Shown here: one piece after another, positions 50,220 to 59,867 of the stretch | How the letters are laid out: each line of letters opens with the position of its first letter | Numbering within the stretch: the first letter of the stretch is position 1 | Assembly: GCF_900114715.1 (NCBI RefSeq) | Contig: NZ_FOTY01000001.1 | Location: 1 to 64,000, forward strand | Reading direction: 5' to 3' | DNA from: Salibacterium qingdaonense | Lineage (GTDB): Bacteria; Bacillota; Bacilli; Bacillales; Marinococcaceae | DNA length: 64,000 nt | Program-made: the position numbers and the translations under genes | Notes under the pieces: model-generated | Databases searched by the model: none | What the model saw: only the letters and a program-made list of their open reading frames with translations | What the model was told of the DNA's origin: nothing

Positions 50220-51014
50220 ATGGAAACGGAAAAACAGCAGGCGATAGCTTTCAGTCAATTGAGCAAAGTGTTTCAAAATGGCACAGCTGCACTGGATCGA
50301 TTGAACCTGACCATTGAAGAAGGGGAATTTATTACATTTCTCGGTCCGTCGGGGTGCGGAAAATCCACCGCCCTGCGGATGGCAGCAGGATTGGAAGAAC
50401 CAAGTACAGGCGCCGTGAATGTATTCGGCCGCTCGCCGAAAGACACGATTGAAAACACGAACGATATTGCTTTTGTCTTCCAGGAACCGAATCTTCTGCC
50501 GTGGCGGAAAGTACTGGATAATGTCATCCTTCCGCTGGAACTTCGGGGGATTTCTAAAAAGGAAGCAAGAGAAGAAGGACTCCGGGTGCTGGATATGGTC
50601 GGCTTGAAAAAGTATGCGAAAGTGTTTCCAAGAGAACTTTCCGGAGGAATGAAAATGAGGGTTTCGATTGCCAGAGCACTGGCTGCCAAGCCGAAACTAC
50701 TGTTAATGGATGAACCGTTCGCGGCACTTGATGAAATGACCCGGCAGCGGCTGCAGCTTGAATTGTTGGAAATTTGGGAAAAAGAGAAAACGACGATTTT
50801 GTTTGTTACCCACAATGTATTTGAAGCGGTCTACCTATCGACGACCATTGCGGTTATGTCCGCCGGGCCGGGACGTTTATCTTCTGTCATCCAGGTGGAT
50901 CTTCCCCGCCCGCGGCAGTCGATCAGCAGAACGGACGAGTTATTCTCCGCTTATGTCAAAAAGGCATCGGATCAGCTGGAGGACAGTCTGGATGAAAGGG
51001 AGGATGTATCATGA
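50220..51014 (+). CDS. ABC transporter ATP-binding protein (SsuB/ThiZ-type)
   Basis: 264 residues. Walker A GPSGCGKST (42-50), signature LSGGMKMR, Walker B LLLMDEPFAALDE. The NitT/TauT/SsuB class, which works with NMT1-type binding proteins. ATG 50220 follows GAGGAAGGAG. The permease gene overlaps its stop codon by 4 nt. Confidence 0.93.
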   Translation: METEKQQAIAFSQLSKVFQNGTAALDRLNLTIEEGEFITFLGPSGCGKSTALRMAAGLEEPSTGAVNVFGRSPKDTIENTNDIAFVFQEPNLLPWRKVLDNVILPLELRGISKKEAREEGLRVLDMVGLKKYAKVFPRELSGGMKMRVSIARALAAKPKLLLMDEPFAALDEMTRQRLQLELLEIWEKEKTTILFVTHNVFEAVYLSTTIAVMSAGPGRLSSVIQVDLPRPRQSISRTDELFSAYVKKASDQLEDSLDEREDVS

Positions 51015-51868
51015 GTATGACGCCCGCGGAAGCGGCAGGAAACCATGTCACCGCAAAAGCGGAAAAAGTGAAAAAGACAAAGCCGGTACGGGAAACATTC
51101 AAGCAATATATTCTTGGTCCTGTGATTGCGTTTGTACTTTTTATCGCGTTGTGGCAGGCGGTACCGGCACTGCTCGGAATGCCGCATTACATTCTGCCTA
51201 AACCGACGGATGTCATCTCCGCTGCTGTAAGTGACGGGGCACTTCTGTGGGAGGCAGTGCAGATTACCGTATTTGAATCGGTGATCGGGTTTCTGCTTAG
51301 TGCGGTGATTGGTATTGCGGTATCCATCTTACTGGCAAGCTCCAAAATCATTGAACGAAGTATCTATCCATACGCCATCATTCTGCAGACGCTGCCTGTC
51401 GTAGCTGTCGCCCCGATTGTGGTGATATGGTTCGGAGCAGGATTTAATGCGATTGTTGTTGTATCGTTTTTGATCGGATTTTTCCCGGTCATTTCCAATA
51501 CATTGATGGGTCTGAATTCGGTGGATAGAGAAAAAGACGACCTGTTCTCGCTCTATAATGCCTCCAAATGGCAGAAAATGTGGAAGCTGCGTCTCCCTTC
51601 GGCCATGCCGTTTATTATGGCAGGTCTGAAAATTTCCTGCACCTTATCCATTGTCGGAGCCATCGTCGGTGAATATGTAGCAGGAGTAGGCGGTGGAGAA
51701 GGTGGTCTCGGATATGCCATCACGGTTTCTGCGATTCAGGTGAATACGGCTTTTATCTTTGCCTGTGCCATTGCGGGAGCTCTGCTCGGTATTACGTTCT
51801 ATCTTCTGATCAGTCTGCTTTCAAACAAAATACTCGGTTCCTGGCATGAATCTGCTATGAAAAAATAA
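51011..51868 (+). CDS. ABC transporter permease (SsuC/ThiX-type)
   Basis: 285 residues with a charged N-terminal tail then about six membrane helices. The EAA loop is ASKWQKMWKLRLPSAMPF. Conserved EYVAGVGGGEGGLGYAI near the C-terminus is typical of NitT/TauT-family permeases. ATG overlap with the ATPase gene indicates coupled translation. Confidence 0.92.
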   Translation: MSMTPAEAAGNHVTAKAEKVKKTKPVRETFKQYILGPVIAFVLFIALWQAVPALLGMPHYILPKPTDVISAAVSDGALLWEAVQITVFESVIGFLLSAVIGIAVSILLASSKIIERSIYPYAIILQTLPVVAVAPIVVIWFGAGFNAIVVVSFLIGFFPVISNTLMGLNSVDREKDDLFSLYNASKWQKMWKLRLPSAMPFIMAGLKISCTLSIVGAIVGEYVAGVGGGEGGLGYAITVSAIQVNTAFIFACAIAGALLGITFYLLISLLSNKILGSWHESAMKK

Positions 51869-51898
51869 TTATTTTCACAAAAGAAAAGAGGAGTTTAT

Positions 51899-52912
51899 AT
51901 GGGGAAAAAACAGATAACTTCCAAAATGAGGTGGCTGCCGGCAGGTTTTGTGCTGCTTGTGACACTTGCCGCGTGCGGCGGAGGAGAATCGGAAGAAAGC
52001 GGGACAGCAGGTGCTGAATCAGAAGGAACTGAAGAAGCGACACTCGTATTAAACTGGTTCCCAAAAAGTCAGATGGGGGGCTTTTATGCTGCAAAGTCTC
52101 AGGGGTACTTTGAAGAAAACGGTCTCAATGTGGAAATTCAGCCGGGGGGACCGGAAGTATCAACGATCCAGATGGTCGCTGCCGGTGATGCGGAATTCGG
52201 TCTGGCGCACGCCGACCAGCTGCTGATGGCAAGAAACCAGGGAATGGACCTCGTAGCACTGGGGGCCAGTCTTCAGAATAGTCCGCAGGCATTTATGTAT
52301 CATGCCGATGCAGGGATGGACGGATTTGAGGACCTGAACGGCCGGAAGGTGTATGTGGAGGCGGGCATTCCATACTGGGAATACCTGAAGAGCCAATATG
52401 ACCTGAGCGGTGTCGAACAATTAACGTATACCGGGGAGTATACGCAGTTCATGAGTGACCATCAGTCTGTCAGTCAATCGTTTGTGACATCGGAACCTTA
52501 CTTTATGGAACGGCAGGACGTGGACGTAGAGACCACTCTTATTTCCGAATCTGGGTATGACCCATACAATGTTGTTCTGTTTGTCACACGGGATTATCTG
52601 GAGAACAATGAAGCAATGGTGGAAAATTTCATGCAGGCGTACCGCCCGGGCTGGAATTACTATGAAGACAATTACGAAGAAGTTAATGAAGTGATCCATG
52701 AAGCAAATGAGAACATTGCACCCGAAGAGTTGAAGTTCGAAAGTGAACAGCAGCATGATTTCGTCTACGGTGGTGCTGCCGAAGAGAACGGAGTTGGACA
52801 CATGACTACTGAGCGCTGGCAGGAGCTGATTGATCAGTTATATGAACTGGATCTACTGGATGAACAAGTCGAGCCGGAAAAAGTATTTACAACGGAATAT
52901 TTAACCGAGTAG
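51899..52912 (+). CDS. ABC transporter NMT1/THI5-like substrate-binding lipoprotein
   Basis: 337 residues. Lipoprotein signal with lipobox LAAC (C26), then an NMT1/THI5-like domain with LNWFPKSQMGGFYAAKSQGYF and EIQPGGPEVSTIQMVAAGDAEFG. Related proteins bind thiamine pyrimidine precursors or other planar heterocycles. Because the operon sits beside purine oxidation genes, a purine or pyrimidine ligand is likely. ATG 51899 follows AAAGAGGAG. Confidence 0.9.
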   Translation: MGKKQITSKMRWLPAGFVLLVTLAACGGGESEESGTAGAESEGTEEATLVLNWFPKSQMGGFYAAKSQGYFEENGLNVEIQPGGPEVSTIQMVAAGDAEFGLAHADQLLMARNQGMDLVALGASLQNSPQAFMYHADAGMDGFEDLNGRKVYVEAGIPYWEYLKSQYDLSGVEQLTYTGEYTQFMSDHQSVSQSFVTSEPYFMERQDVDVETTLISESGYDPYNVVLFVTRDYLENNEAMVENFMQAYRPGWNYYEDNYEEVNEVIHEANENIAPEELKFESEQQHDFVYGGAAEENGVGHMTTERWQELIDQLYELDLLDEQVEPEKVFTTEYLTE

Positions 52913-53081
52913 CCTGAGCTTTTCAAAAGAAGTGTAAATAATCTGACATTATTCATGACAGGTTGCAGGAAGTTATATAGGATAAGACGTAACAAAAGAC
53001 CGCCGTACTGTTTTTCACCATCAATGTTGGTTGGAATAGAGAGAAGATTGTTTGATTCCGGGCCGTAGAGACTGGAAGGAA

Positions 53082-53135
53082 CCGGAGAGAGGGGGTAGTC
53101 ATGAAGGGCTATGAACCTTTCTCCGTTTTTTTAAC
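53082..53135 (+). terminator. Leader terminator before the amidohydrolase-puc operon (possible attenuator)
   Basis: CGGAGAGAGG pairs with CCTTTCTCCG (one G-T pair) across a loop containing a short ATGAAGGGCTATGAA segment, and is followed by seven T residues. It sits between the binding-protein stop (52912) and the start at 53156. It may end the transporter transcript or regulate the next operon. Confidence 0.65.
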
Positions 53136-53155
53136 CGGAAAAGGGGAGAAAAAGC

Positions 53156-54508
53156 ATGACAGCCATACTGATACAACAGGCCGAAATTGTCACGATGAAT
53201 GAAAAAATGGAAATCCGGTACGGAGATATCTGGATCAAAAACGACCGTATCGTAAAAATAGGGGAGCATTTAATAGAGGAAGTGGAGCCGGGGACTAAAA
53301 TCATTGAAGCCGAAGGCAGAACAGTTCTCCCCGGATTTATTCAGACGCATACCCACTTATGCCAGGCGCTGTTCCGCGGCCAGGCTGATGATATGGAACT
53401 GATGGATTGGCTGAAGCAGAGAATATGGCCGCTTGAAGCGGCTCACGACCACGATTCTCTCTATCATTCAGCAAAGCTGGGAATTGGAGAACTGATACAG
53501 GGCGGTACAACAACCATCATGGATATGGAAACCGTACACCACACGGATGCTGCTTTTGAGGCGATGGCTGAAACTGGAATCCGTGCACTGTCCGGAAAAG
53601 TCATGATGGACGTCGGGGATGAACTCCCTCCAGCTCTTCTGGAACAAACCGATGCTTCCATTGCAGAGAGCATCCGCCTTCTTGAAAGGTGGCACGGGTA
53701 CGACAATAACCGGATACAGTATGCATTTTGTCCGCGGTTTGTTGTTTCCTGCACGGAAACGTTATTAAAAAACGTCCGGGATCTATCCAAAGATTATGAC
53801 GTAATGGTGCATACCCACGCTTCTGAAAACCAGGGGGAAGTCACTATTGTAGAGCAGCGGCACGGGATGAGAAATGTGGAGTACCTCGACCATATCGGCC
53901 TTGCCAACGAGCGGCTCGTTCTTGCGCACTGCATCTGGCTGAATGATCAGGAAAAAAATATTATCCGGGACAAAGGAGTGAAAATGACCCACTGTCCGGG
54001 ATCTAATCTTAAACTGGCTTCCGGAGTGGCTGACGTCCACGGTTTAAATGACATGGGAGCATCTATCAGTCTGGGAGCGGATGGAGCACCGTGCAACAAC
54101 ACGATGGATATGTTTCAGGAAATGAAGCTTGCCGCGCTGCTGCCCAAACCTTTTCACGGACCTTCGGCTGTGCCGGCTCTTGATGTGTTGAAGATGGCGA
54201 CCATTCAAGGAGCAGAAGCACTTGGTCTGCAGCATGAAACAGGCAGTCTGGAAGAAGGGAAAAAGGCCGACATGATTCTTTTGGATCTGCAGCAGTTTCA
54301 TAGTTATCCTTCTCAGACGGTAGACCCGGTTTCAAGAATCGTTTACTCCGCTTCGGCGGCGGATGTTGATACGACAATCATTGACGGGCGGGTAGTCATG
54401 GAAAACCGCATCATGAAAACGATGGATAAGCGCCGTGTGCTGCAGGATGCCGATGAAGCCGTTTCGCGTTTGGTTCACCGTACCGCTCATTTAATGCAGG
54501 AGGAATGA
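53156..54508 (+). CDS. Amidohydrolase (TRZ/ATZ family deaminase)
   Basis: 450 residues. The metal ligands are H65 and H67 (QTHTHLCQALFRG), His in VHTHASE, His in LAHCIWL and Asp in SLGADGAPCNN. The closest types are 5'-deoxyadenosine/MTA-SAH deaminase, guanine deaminase and 8-oxoguanine deaminase. Being upstream of xanthine dehydrogenase genes, a role in deaminating guanine or a similar purine to a xanthine is likely. ATG 53156 follows AAAGGGGAG. It is 3 nt upstream of pucA. Confidence 0.88.
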   Translation: MTAILIQQAEIVTMNEKMEIRYGDIWIKNDRIVKIGEHLIEEVEPGTKIIEAEGRTVLPGFIQTHTHLCQALFRGQADDMELMDWLKQRIWPLEAAHDHDSLYHSAKLGIGELIQGGTTTIMDMETVHHTDAAFEAMAETGIRALSGKVMMDVGDELPPALLEQTDASIAESIRLLERWHGYDNNRIQYAFCPRFVVSCTETLLKNVRDLSKDYDVMVHTHASENQGEVTIVEQRHGMRNVEYLDHIGLANERLVLAHCIWLNDQEKNIIRDKGVKMTHCPGSNLKLASGVADVHGLNDMGASISLGADGAPCNNTMDMFQEMKLAALLPKPFHGPSAVPALDVLKMATIQGAEALGLQHETGSLEEGKKADMILLDLQQFHSYPSQTVDPVSRIVYSASAADVDTTIIDGRVVMENRIMKTMDKRRVLQDADEAVSRLVHRTAHLMQEE

Positions 54509-54511
54509 TGT

Positions 54512-55534
54512 ATGGAAGATATACATGCGGTACTGGAAGTGTTGGAGAACCAAACGGTTCGATCTGTGCTTGCAACCATTGTGCATGTTGAAGGCTCCGC
54601 TTACCGAAAAGAAGGAACAACGATGCTCGTGCAGGAGGACGGGATGCAGACCGGGCTGCTCAGCGGGGGGTGTCTCGAAGAAGATATCCATACCCGCTTT
54701 GAAGCAGTGTGGACAGGTGGTTCAAGCGTCATCACCTACGACATGAGAGGGTTTGATGACCTTTCCTGGGGCCGGGGAACAGGGTGTGACGGGATCATTC
54801 AAGTACTGCTTGAACCAGTGAACAGCAGATTGTACCACGACTTGATGAAAATGAAAGAACACCTGAATGCCGGTAATGCCGTTCTCATGGTGAAACAACT
54901 CCCGGCAGATTCCGGTTCTGCTGCGACGCTTTTTGAATGCACAGGGTCCGTATTCGGCAACTGGAACGGGACGGCGCCTGCATGGATTAACGCTGCCCGA
55001 AGCGGGATGCAGAACCGGGAAGATGCAGAGGAGGAAGAAGCATTATATGTCCATCTTTTTTCTCCAAAGCCACGGTTGTTTGTATTCGGTGCGGGAGACG
55101 ACACGTGCCCGCTTGTTCATCTGGCTGCTTTCGCCGGCTTTGATGTAACTGTGGCTGACTGGCGTCCGGCCAAATGCAGCAGGAGACGGTTTCCGGATGC
55201 GCGTAACCTCTTCACAGGTTTTCCGGAGGATATGAAACACGAACTTGATATAAAGCGAGGGGACTTTGCCGTGGTCATGACTCATGACTTCAAACGGGAT
55301 AAGGAACTTCTCGCGTATCTTCGAAAAAGACAGCTTTCCTACCTTGGGGTGCTTGGTTCCCGCAAACGGACGTCTTTGCTGCTGGATCAAAGCGAGGTTC
55401 CCGGGGATGTAAAAACTCCGGTCGGATTTTCGATTGCAGCGGAAGGACCTCATGAGATTGCCGTCAGTATAACGGCGGAGTTGATTGAACGTTTTAAGTC
55501 CCTTACTTCCGGATCGGAAGGGATGATGGTATGA
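54512..55534 (+). CDS. pucA: XdhC-family molybdenum cofactor maturation protein (PucA)
   Basis: 340 residues. An N-terminal XdhC/CoxI domain (VLATIVHVEGSAYRKEGTTMLV, GLLSGGCLEEDI) and a C-terminal Rossmann part (LFVFGAGDDTCPLVHLAAFAGF, YLGVLGSRKRT). XdhC binds molybdopterin cofactor and protects it while it is sulfurated and inserted into xanthine dehydrogenase. Gene order with pucB-E is as in Bacillus subtilis. The stop overlaps pucB by 4 nt. Confidence 0.92.
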   Translation: MEDIHAVLEVLENQTVRSVLATIVHVEGSAYRKEGTTMLVQEDGMQTGLLSGGCLEEDIHTRFEAVWTGGSSVITYDMRGFDDLSWGRGTGCDGIIQVLLEPVNSRLYHDLMKMKEHLNAGNAVLMVKQLPADSGSAATLFECTGSVFGNWNGTAPAWINAARSGMQNREDAEEEEALYVHLFSPKPRLFVFGAGDDTCPLVHLAAFAGFDVTVADWRPAKCSRRRFPDARNLFTGFPEDMKHELDIKRGDFAVVMTHDFKRDKELLAYLRKRQLSYLGVLGSRKRTSLLLDQSEVPGDVKTPVGFSIAAEGPHEIAVSITAELIERFKSLTSGSEGMMV

Positions 55535-56163
55535 AAGAAGAACACGTCACCGGCATTCTTCTTGCGGCCGGCAGCAGCAGACGCATGGGTCAGCATAAAC
55601 TGGCGCTCCCTCTGGGAACTTCCACGGTCGGAAGCATGAGCCTGAGGGCAGCCACGCGTTCTTCCCTGCAGCAGACCCTTGTCGTTACCAAGACACTTGA
55701 TCCGCTGGAGTGGCTCCTCCCTGAACGCCTGGAAGAACAGAAAAGGTGGGAAACAATCCGAAGCCGTTTTGCAGAGCGGGGGCAGTCTTATTCGCTTCGA
55801 AGCGGGGTGCAGGCCGCAGAAGACCGAAAAGCAGAAGCGGTAATGGTACTGCTCGGCGATCAGCCTCTCTTTCCTTCAGCTTGGATCGATGAATTAATCC
55901 ATCAGCATATCAGGAGCCAGCCGGATTTTACCGCTTCATCCATTGGAGGGAAAATACGTCCGCCGGTCATTTTCTCACGGAGACTTTTTTCCTCATTAAA
56001 GCAGATACGCGGGGATAAAGGTGCTCGTCAGCTTCTCAAGTCTCTTCCTTCCGGCGCAGGGATTACTGTTTCGTTTCGGGACGAAAAAGCTTTTTATGAC
56101 GTGGACACAAAGGAGGAATATGAATGGCTGTTGAACGATATGCCGGTTCCGTTTCTCACGTAG
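55531..56163 (+). CDS. pucB: MobA-like nucleotidyltransferase (PucB)
   Basis: 210 residues. The nucleotide motif LLAAGSSRRMGQHKL and the VLLGDQPLFP segment identify a MobA-like transferase; the family CTP- or GTP-activates molybdopterin for hydroxylases (MocA/PucB). ATG 55531 overlaps pucA, and pucC starts 40 nt inside its end. Confidence 0.9.
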   Translation: MKEEHVTGILLAAGSSRRMGQHKLALPLGTSTVGSMSLRAATRSSLQQTLVVTKTLDPLEWLLPERLEEQKRWETIRSRFAERGQSYSLRSGVQAAEDRKAEAVMVLLGDQPLFPSAWIDELIHQHIRSQPDFTASSIGGKIRPPVIFSRRLFSSLKQIRGDKGARQLLKSLPSGAGITVSFRDEKAFYDVDTKEEYEWLLNDMPVPFLT

Positions 56164-57035
56164 ACACACCGCTCATCCGTTTTCCGCGGACGCTTGAAGA
56201 AGCTTGGGAAAAAAAGCAGGAAAACGGTGCAGATGCTTCCTACATCGCCGGAGGAACGGTCATACAAATGCAGCGCGGACAGGGATACCCGTGCTCTCCA
56301 GTGTTGATCAGTCTTGAAACGATTGAGGGGTTAAAAGGGATTACCATCCATGGAGATTATCTTGAAATCGGACCGTTGACGACGCTTGAAGCATGCCGCC
56401 GGAGTCCGCTGCTGCAGCAGCATGCACCCTGCTTGGTAGAGGCATTGATCTCTGTTGCCGCTCCGGGGGTGAGAAACCGGGGTACGATTGGCGGAAATAT
56501 TATGTATGGAAAAGGGGATACGCTTCCTGCGCTGCTCGTACTAGATGCCTCTGTTTCCTTTTTTGACAACAGCGGATTTCAATCGCTCCCGCTTCTTTCG
56601 TTTGTAAACAAAGGAGAAACCAGTCCGGACCTGTTGAGCGGTATAAAGATCCCCCTTCCAACAGATACAGAACGCACCATTTCCTTCTTTAAAAAAACCG
56701 GCCGCCGGGAAGCTTTCTCGTTGTCTGTAATCAATGCAGCGTGCCGTCTCGTATTGGATGAGGAAAAGAAGGTGGAGGAGGTACGACTGGCCGCAGGGGG
56801 AGCAAATGTGCCGCCGCAGTGTTTGACGGAGGCAGAGAACACCCTGAGGGGAGAAATGTTGTCCACGAAGACGCTTAGGAACCTGCATGAGACATTGTCC
56901 GCGTCCTTTCATCCTTCCGGGGATTCATATTGTTCAGGACGTTATAAACAAAAAGCCGCAGCACACCTGATTCTATCTCATCTCTACGAAAATATGGAAC
57001 AAAGCCCGATGGAAAGGAGGGGGGAAGATGCATGA
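56124..57035 (+). CDS. pucC: Xanthine dehydrogenase FAD-binding subunit (PucC)
   Basis: 303 residues. The FAD-binding domain (CO dehydrogenase flavoprotein type) shows YIAGGTVIQMQRG and the GVRNRGTIGGNIMYG motif that holds the FAD pyrophosphate. It passes electrons from the 2Fe-2S subunit to NAD. ATG 56124 with AGGAGG upstream lies in the end of pucB, so the two are coupled by a 40-nt overlap. Confidence 0.92.
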   Translation: MAVERYAGSVSHVDTPLIRFPRTLEEAWEKKQENGADASYIAGGTVIQMQRGQGYPCSPVLISLETIEGLKGITIHGDYLEIGPLTTLEACRRSPLLQQHAPCLVEALISVAAPGVRNRGTIGGNIMYGKGDTLPALLVLDASVSFFDNSGFQSLPLLSFVNKGETSPDLLSGIKIPLPTDTERTISFFKKTGRREAFSLSVINAACRLVLDEEKKVEEVRLAAGGANVPPQCLTEAENTLRGEMLSTKTLRNLHETLSASFHPSGDSYCSGRYKQKAAAHLILSHLYENMEQSPMERRGEDA

Positions 57036-59286
57036 CACCAAAACACCTGAAATAAAGCCAGGCAAGCGGACGCGCCCCGATGGTAAACCGAAAATCACAG
57101 GCCGTCTGAAATATTTAACGGATCTGCACGTGAATGGCATGCTGTATGGCAAAGTGAAACGAAGTGAATACCCGCATGCCCGCATCACCGGTATTTTCAC
57201 TGAAAAGGCGGAAGCCCTTCCAGGGGTAAAGGCGGTCATAACGCATAAGGATGTGCCGGCACTCAATGCTTTTGGCATTGTGCTGCCGGACCAGCCGGTA
57301 CTGTGTAGTGACACCGTCCGATATACCGGGGACGCCGTAGCCGCAGTTGCTGCAGATACAATCGAAGAAGCGGAGGCAGCTCTTGCATTCATTGAGGTGA
57401 CTTATGAACCTCTCCCTGTTATGGATGCACCATCCAAAAGTCTGGATGAAGACGCGCCTCTTCTCCATGCCGGGGGCAATATTCTTCATCATAATCAATA
57501 CAGCCAAGGGTGTGTCGACAGCGGATTCGATCAATGCAGCGCTGTCGTGGAAGAGACGTACGATGTTCCCCGTCAGATGCATACCTATATGGAAACCGAG
57601 GGAGGCGTGGTTGTTCCGGAAGAGGACGGAGGAATTTCGGTTTATATGGGCACGCAGCACGGCTTTAAGGACCGTTTTCAGCTCTCTCGTATTCTTGGAT
57701 TGGAGGAGGAACGCATCCGGGTTGTATCAAGTCCGATGGGCGGCTCGTTCGGCGGGAAAGACGAGTTGAATGTTCAGCCGTATGCCGCACTCCTTGCCAT
57801 GAAAAGCGGGTACCCTGTCCACATTCACCAAACGAGGGCAGAGTCGGTTCAATCCGGTATCAAACGCCATCCCATGAAAATCAGGATGAAGACTGGAGCG
57901 GACAGCCAGGGGAAGCTGATGGCCCATGAGGTGGAAATAACCGCCGATACAGGAGCCTACGCCACCCTTGGACCGGCGATTCTTGATTTTGCAGTCGAAC
58001 ACGCTTCCGGCCCTTACCGGATACCGGCTGTTGATGTTCAGGGGTTGTCGGTATTTACCAATAACGGTGTTGCCGGTGAATTCAGGGGTTTTGGGGGGAA
58101 TCAGGTTACATTCGCCCTTGAAGGGCAGATGGACCGACTTGCTGAAAAGCTGCATCTATCTCCGGCTGCATTCCGGCACAGCAATCTCCGCAGCACACAC
58201 GACCCGGGTCCTCTCGGTCAGACGATTGCCCCGACAGACGGAGCGGTTGACGTTTTGAAAACACTTGAAGAAAAACCCCTTTCCGTTTCCGTCCCAAAAC
58301 CTTGGAAAAAGACCGGCACGGGGATCGCTGTCACGATGCATGGGGGCGGGCTTGGCTCGGGACGTCTTGATCCATCCGGAGGCCGTCTCTTGTTTGCAAA
58401 GGATGGAAAAATAGAAATCTCTTTCGGCTTTGAAGAATTCGGGCAGGGGATTCTCGGGGTCATTGAAACGGTTGTATGTGAAGCGCTCGGCTGCGGAGAG
58501 GAGGATATAAGAATACGGATTGGAGACACAACGAAAGTGCCTCCTACAGGATCGACGACGGCTTCGCGCGGAACGAGTATGGTATGGCAGGCCGTGCAGC
58601 GGATGAAAGGAGATTTTCGACAAAGCGTTTTGGAAAAGGCATCGAAGGTCACAGGGGCAGAGGAACAGCATCTTGTTTTAGGAGAAGGAGGCATTTTTTC
58701 CGGAACCACCAAGGTCGTATCGTATGAAGACCTGGCCGGTTATCTGGAAGAAGAGCTGGAAACGACGACGTTTTTTGATTTTCCGGTTACACCGGATGAT
58801 GTGGATGGCAGTCATTATCTATACACGTTTGCCGCGGTACGGGCGGAGGTGGAAGTGGACATCCGGACCGGACAGGTATCTCTTCGTGGGTTAAACCAGG
58901 CTGTAGCTGCCGGACCGGTCGTGAACGAACTCGGTTATAAGGGACAGATCGAAGGCGGGGGCGTGATGGCAGCCGGCTATGCCCTGATGGAAGAGGCAGA
59001 AATGAAGGAAGGCCGGTACGTGAATGAAAATCTGGACACGTATATGATTCCGGGAATATCCGATGTTCCTTTTGACTTGGGGGTTTATCCGGTAGAGACG
59101 TTACATGAAAGTGATGAGCACGGACCTAGAGGGGTCGGAGAGATCGGTACGGTTGCTGTTGCGCCGGCCATAGCGAAAGCTGTGCACGACGCTGTTGGTT
59201 TATGGGTCGACCGTCTGCCCATCCATCCGGAGCGTGTGCTGGACCATATTACAAAGAGGGGGCTGCACCCATGGATGGAAACGTAA
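57028..59286 (+). CDS. pucD: Xanthine dehydrogenase molybdopterin subunit (PucD)
   Basis: 752 residues, full length for a XdhA/PucD large subunit. The molybdopterin motifs GGSFGGKDELNVQPYAALL (near 236) and GEFRGFGGNQVTFALE (near 350), and the C-terminal GVGEIGTVAVAPAIAKAV with the catalytic Glu, are present. It hydroxylates hypoxanthine or xanthine at the Mo centre. The start ATG overlaps pucC by 8 nt. The assembled enzyme is cytoplasmic. Confidence 0.94.
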   Translation: MHDTKTPEIKPGKRTRPDGKPKITGRLKYLTDLHVNGMLYGKVKRSEYPHARITGIFTEKAEALPGVKAVITHKDVPALNAFGIVLPDQPVLCSDTVRYTGDAVAAVAADTIEEAEAALAFIEVTYEPLPVMDAPSKSLDEDAPLLHAGGNILHHNQYSQGCVDSGFDQCSAVVEETYDVPRQMHTYMETEGGVVVPEEDGGISVYMGTQHGFKDRFQLSRILGLEEERIRVVSSPMGGSFGGKDELNVQPYAALLAMKSGYPVHIHQTRAESVQSGIKRHPMKIRMKTGADSQGKLMAHEVEITADTGAYATLGPAILDFAVEHASGPYRIPAVDVQGLSVFTNNGVAGEFRGFGGNQVTFALEGQMDRLAEKLHLSPAAFRHSNLRSTHDPGPLGQTIAPTDGAVDVLKTLEEKPLSVSVPKPWKKTGTGIAVTMHGGGLGSGRLDPSGGRLLFAKDGKIEISFGFEEFGQGILGVIETVVCEALGCGEEDIRIRIGDTTKVPPTGSTTASRGTSMVWQAVQRMKGDFRQSVLEKASKVTGAEEQHLVLGEGGIFSGTTKVVSYEDLAGYLEEELETTTFFDFPVTPDDVDGSHYLYTFAAVRAEVEVDIRTGQVSLRGLNQAVAAGPVVNELGYKGQIEGGGVMAAGYALMEEAEMKEGRYVNENLDTYMIPGISDVPFDLGVYPVETLHESDEHGPRGVGEIGTVAVAPAIAKAVHDAVGLWVDRLPIHPERVLDHITKRGLHPWMET

Positions 59287-59786
59287 GTACCCGGCAGAAC
59301 AAAGAGCATACGATTCTATCTGTTACGATGAACGGCCGTCCGGTCCAGGTAACGACCGCTCCATCCACCCGGCTGGTCGATATGCTCCGGGATACACTGG
59401 ATCTGACGGGTACAAAACAATCATGCGGTATCGGCCGCTGCGGCGCTTGTGCTGTATGGTTGGATGATGAACTGGTCCCTTCCTGTCTTGTCATGGCTTA
59501 TCAGACAGAAGGACGAAAGATTACCACGATAGAAGGAATCACCGAAGAAGAACAATTAACTCCGGTACAGCAGGCTTTTCTGGAGGAGGGTGGTTTTCAG
59601 TGCGGCTACTGCACCCCCGGCATGGTTATGGCTGTTGAGGCACTGTTGAAGAATCATCCTTATCCTGCCGATGATGAGATAGCGGAAGGGTTATCCGGTA
59701 ACCTCTGCCGCTGCACGGGATATACGGGAATTGTGCGGGCTGTCCGTCGTGCGGCGGAGGTGAAAAACGGAGAAGACATTTGGTGA
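59271..59786 (+). CDS. pucE: Xanthine dehydrogenase 2Fe-2S subunit (PucE)
   Basis: 171 residues from ATG 59271, preceded by GAGGGGG. Two [2Fe-2S] clusters are predicted: C52, C57, C60, C72 (plant-ferredoxin type) and C111, C114, C146, C148. It carries electrons from the Mo centre to FAD. It overlaps pucD by 16 nt. The N-terminal tail has about ten residues beyond the usual start. Confidence 0.94.
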   Translation: MDGNVSTRQNKEHTILSVTMNGRPVQVTTAPSTRLVDMLRDTLDLTGTKQSCGIGRCGACAVWLDDELVPSCLVMAYQTEGRKITTIEGITEEEQLTPVQQAFLEEGGFQCGYCTPGMVMAVEALLKNHPYPADDEIAEGLSGNLCRCTGYTGIVRAVRRAAEVKNGEDIW

Positions 59787-59867
59787 AGAAAGGATATGTT
59801 TTCTGTTTTCAGCGGACGCACCTGCAGAGCCCGCCGCATGTATCATGTCATAAAACACCATACAAAA

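Noticed and set aside
53082-53135. Short leader peptide gene in the loop before the amidohydrolase (ATGAAGGGCTATGAA)
   Set aside because: The frame has no distinct codon bias or regulatory residues and overlaps the terminator hairpin; not enough to call.
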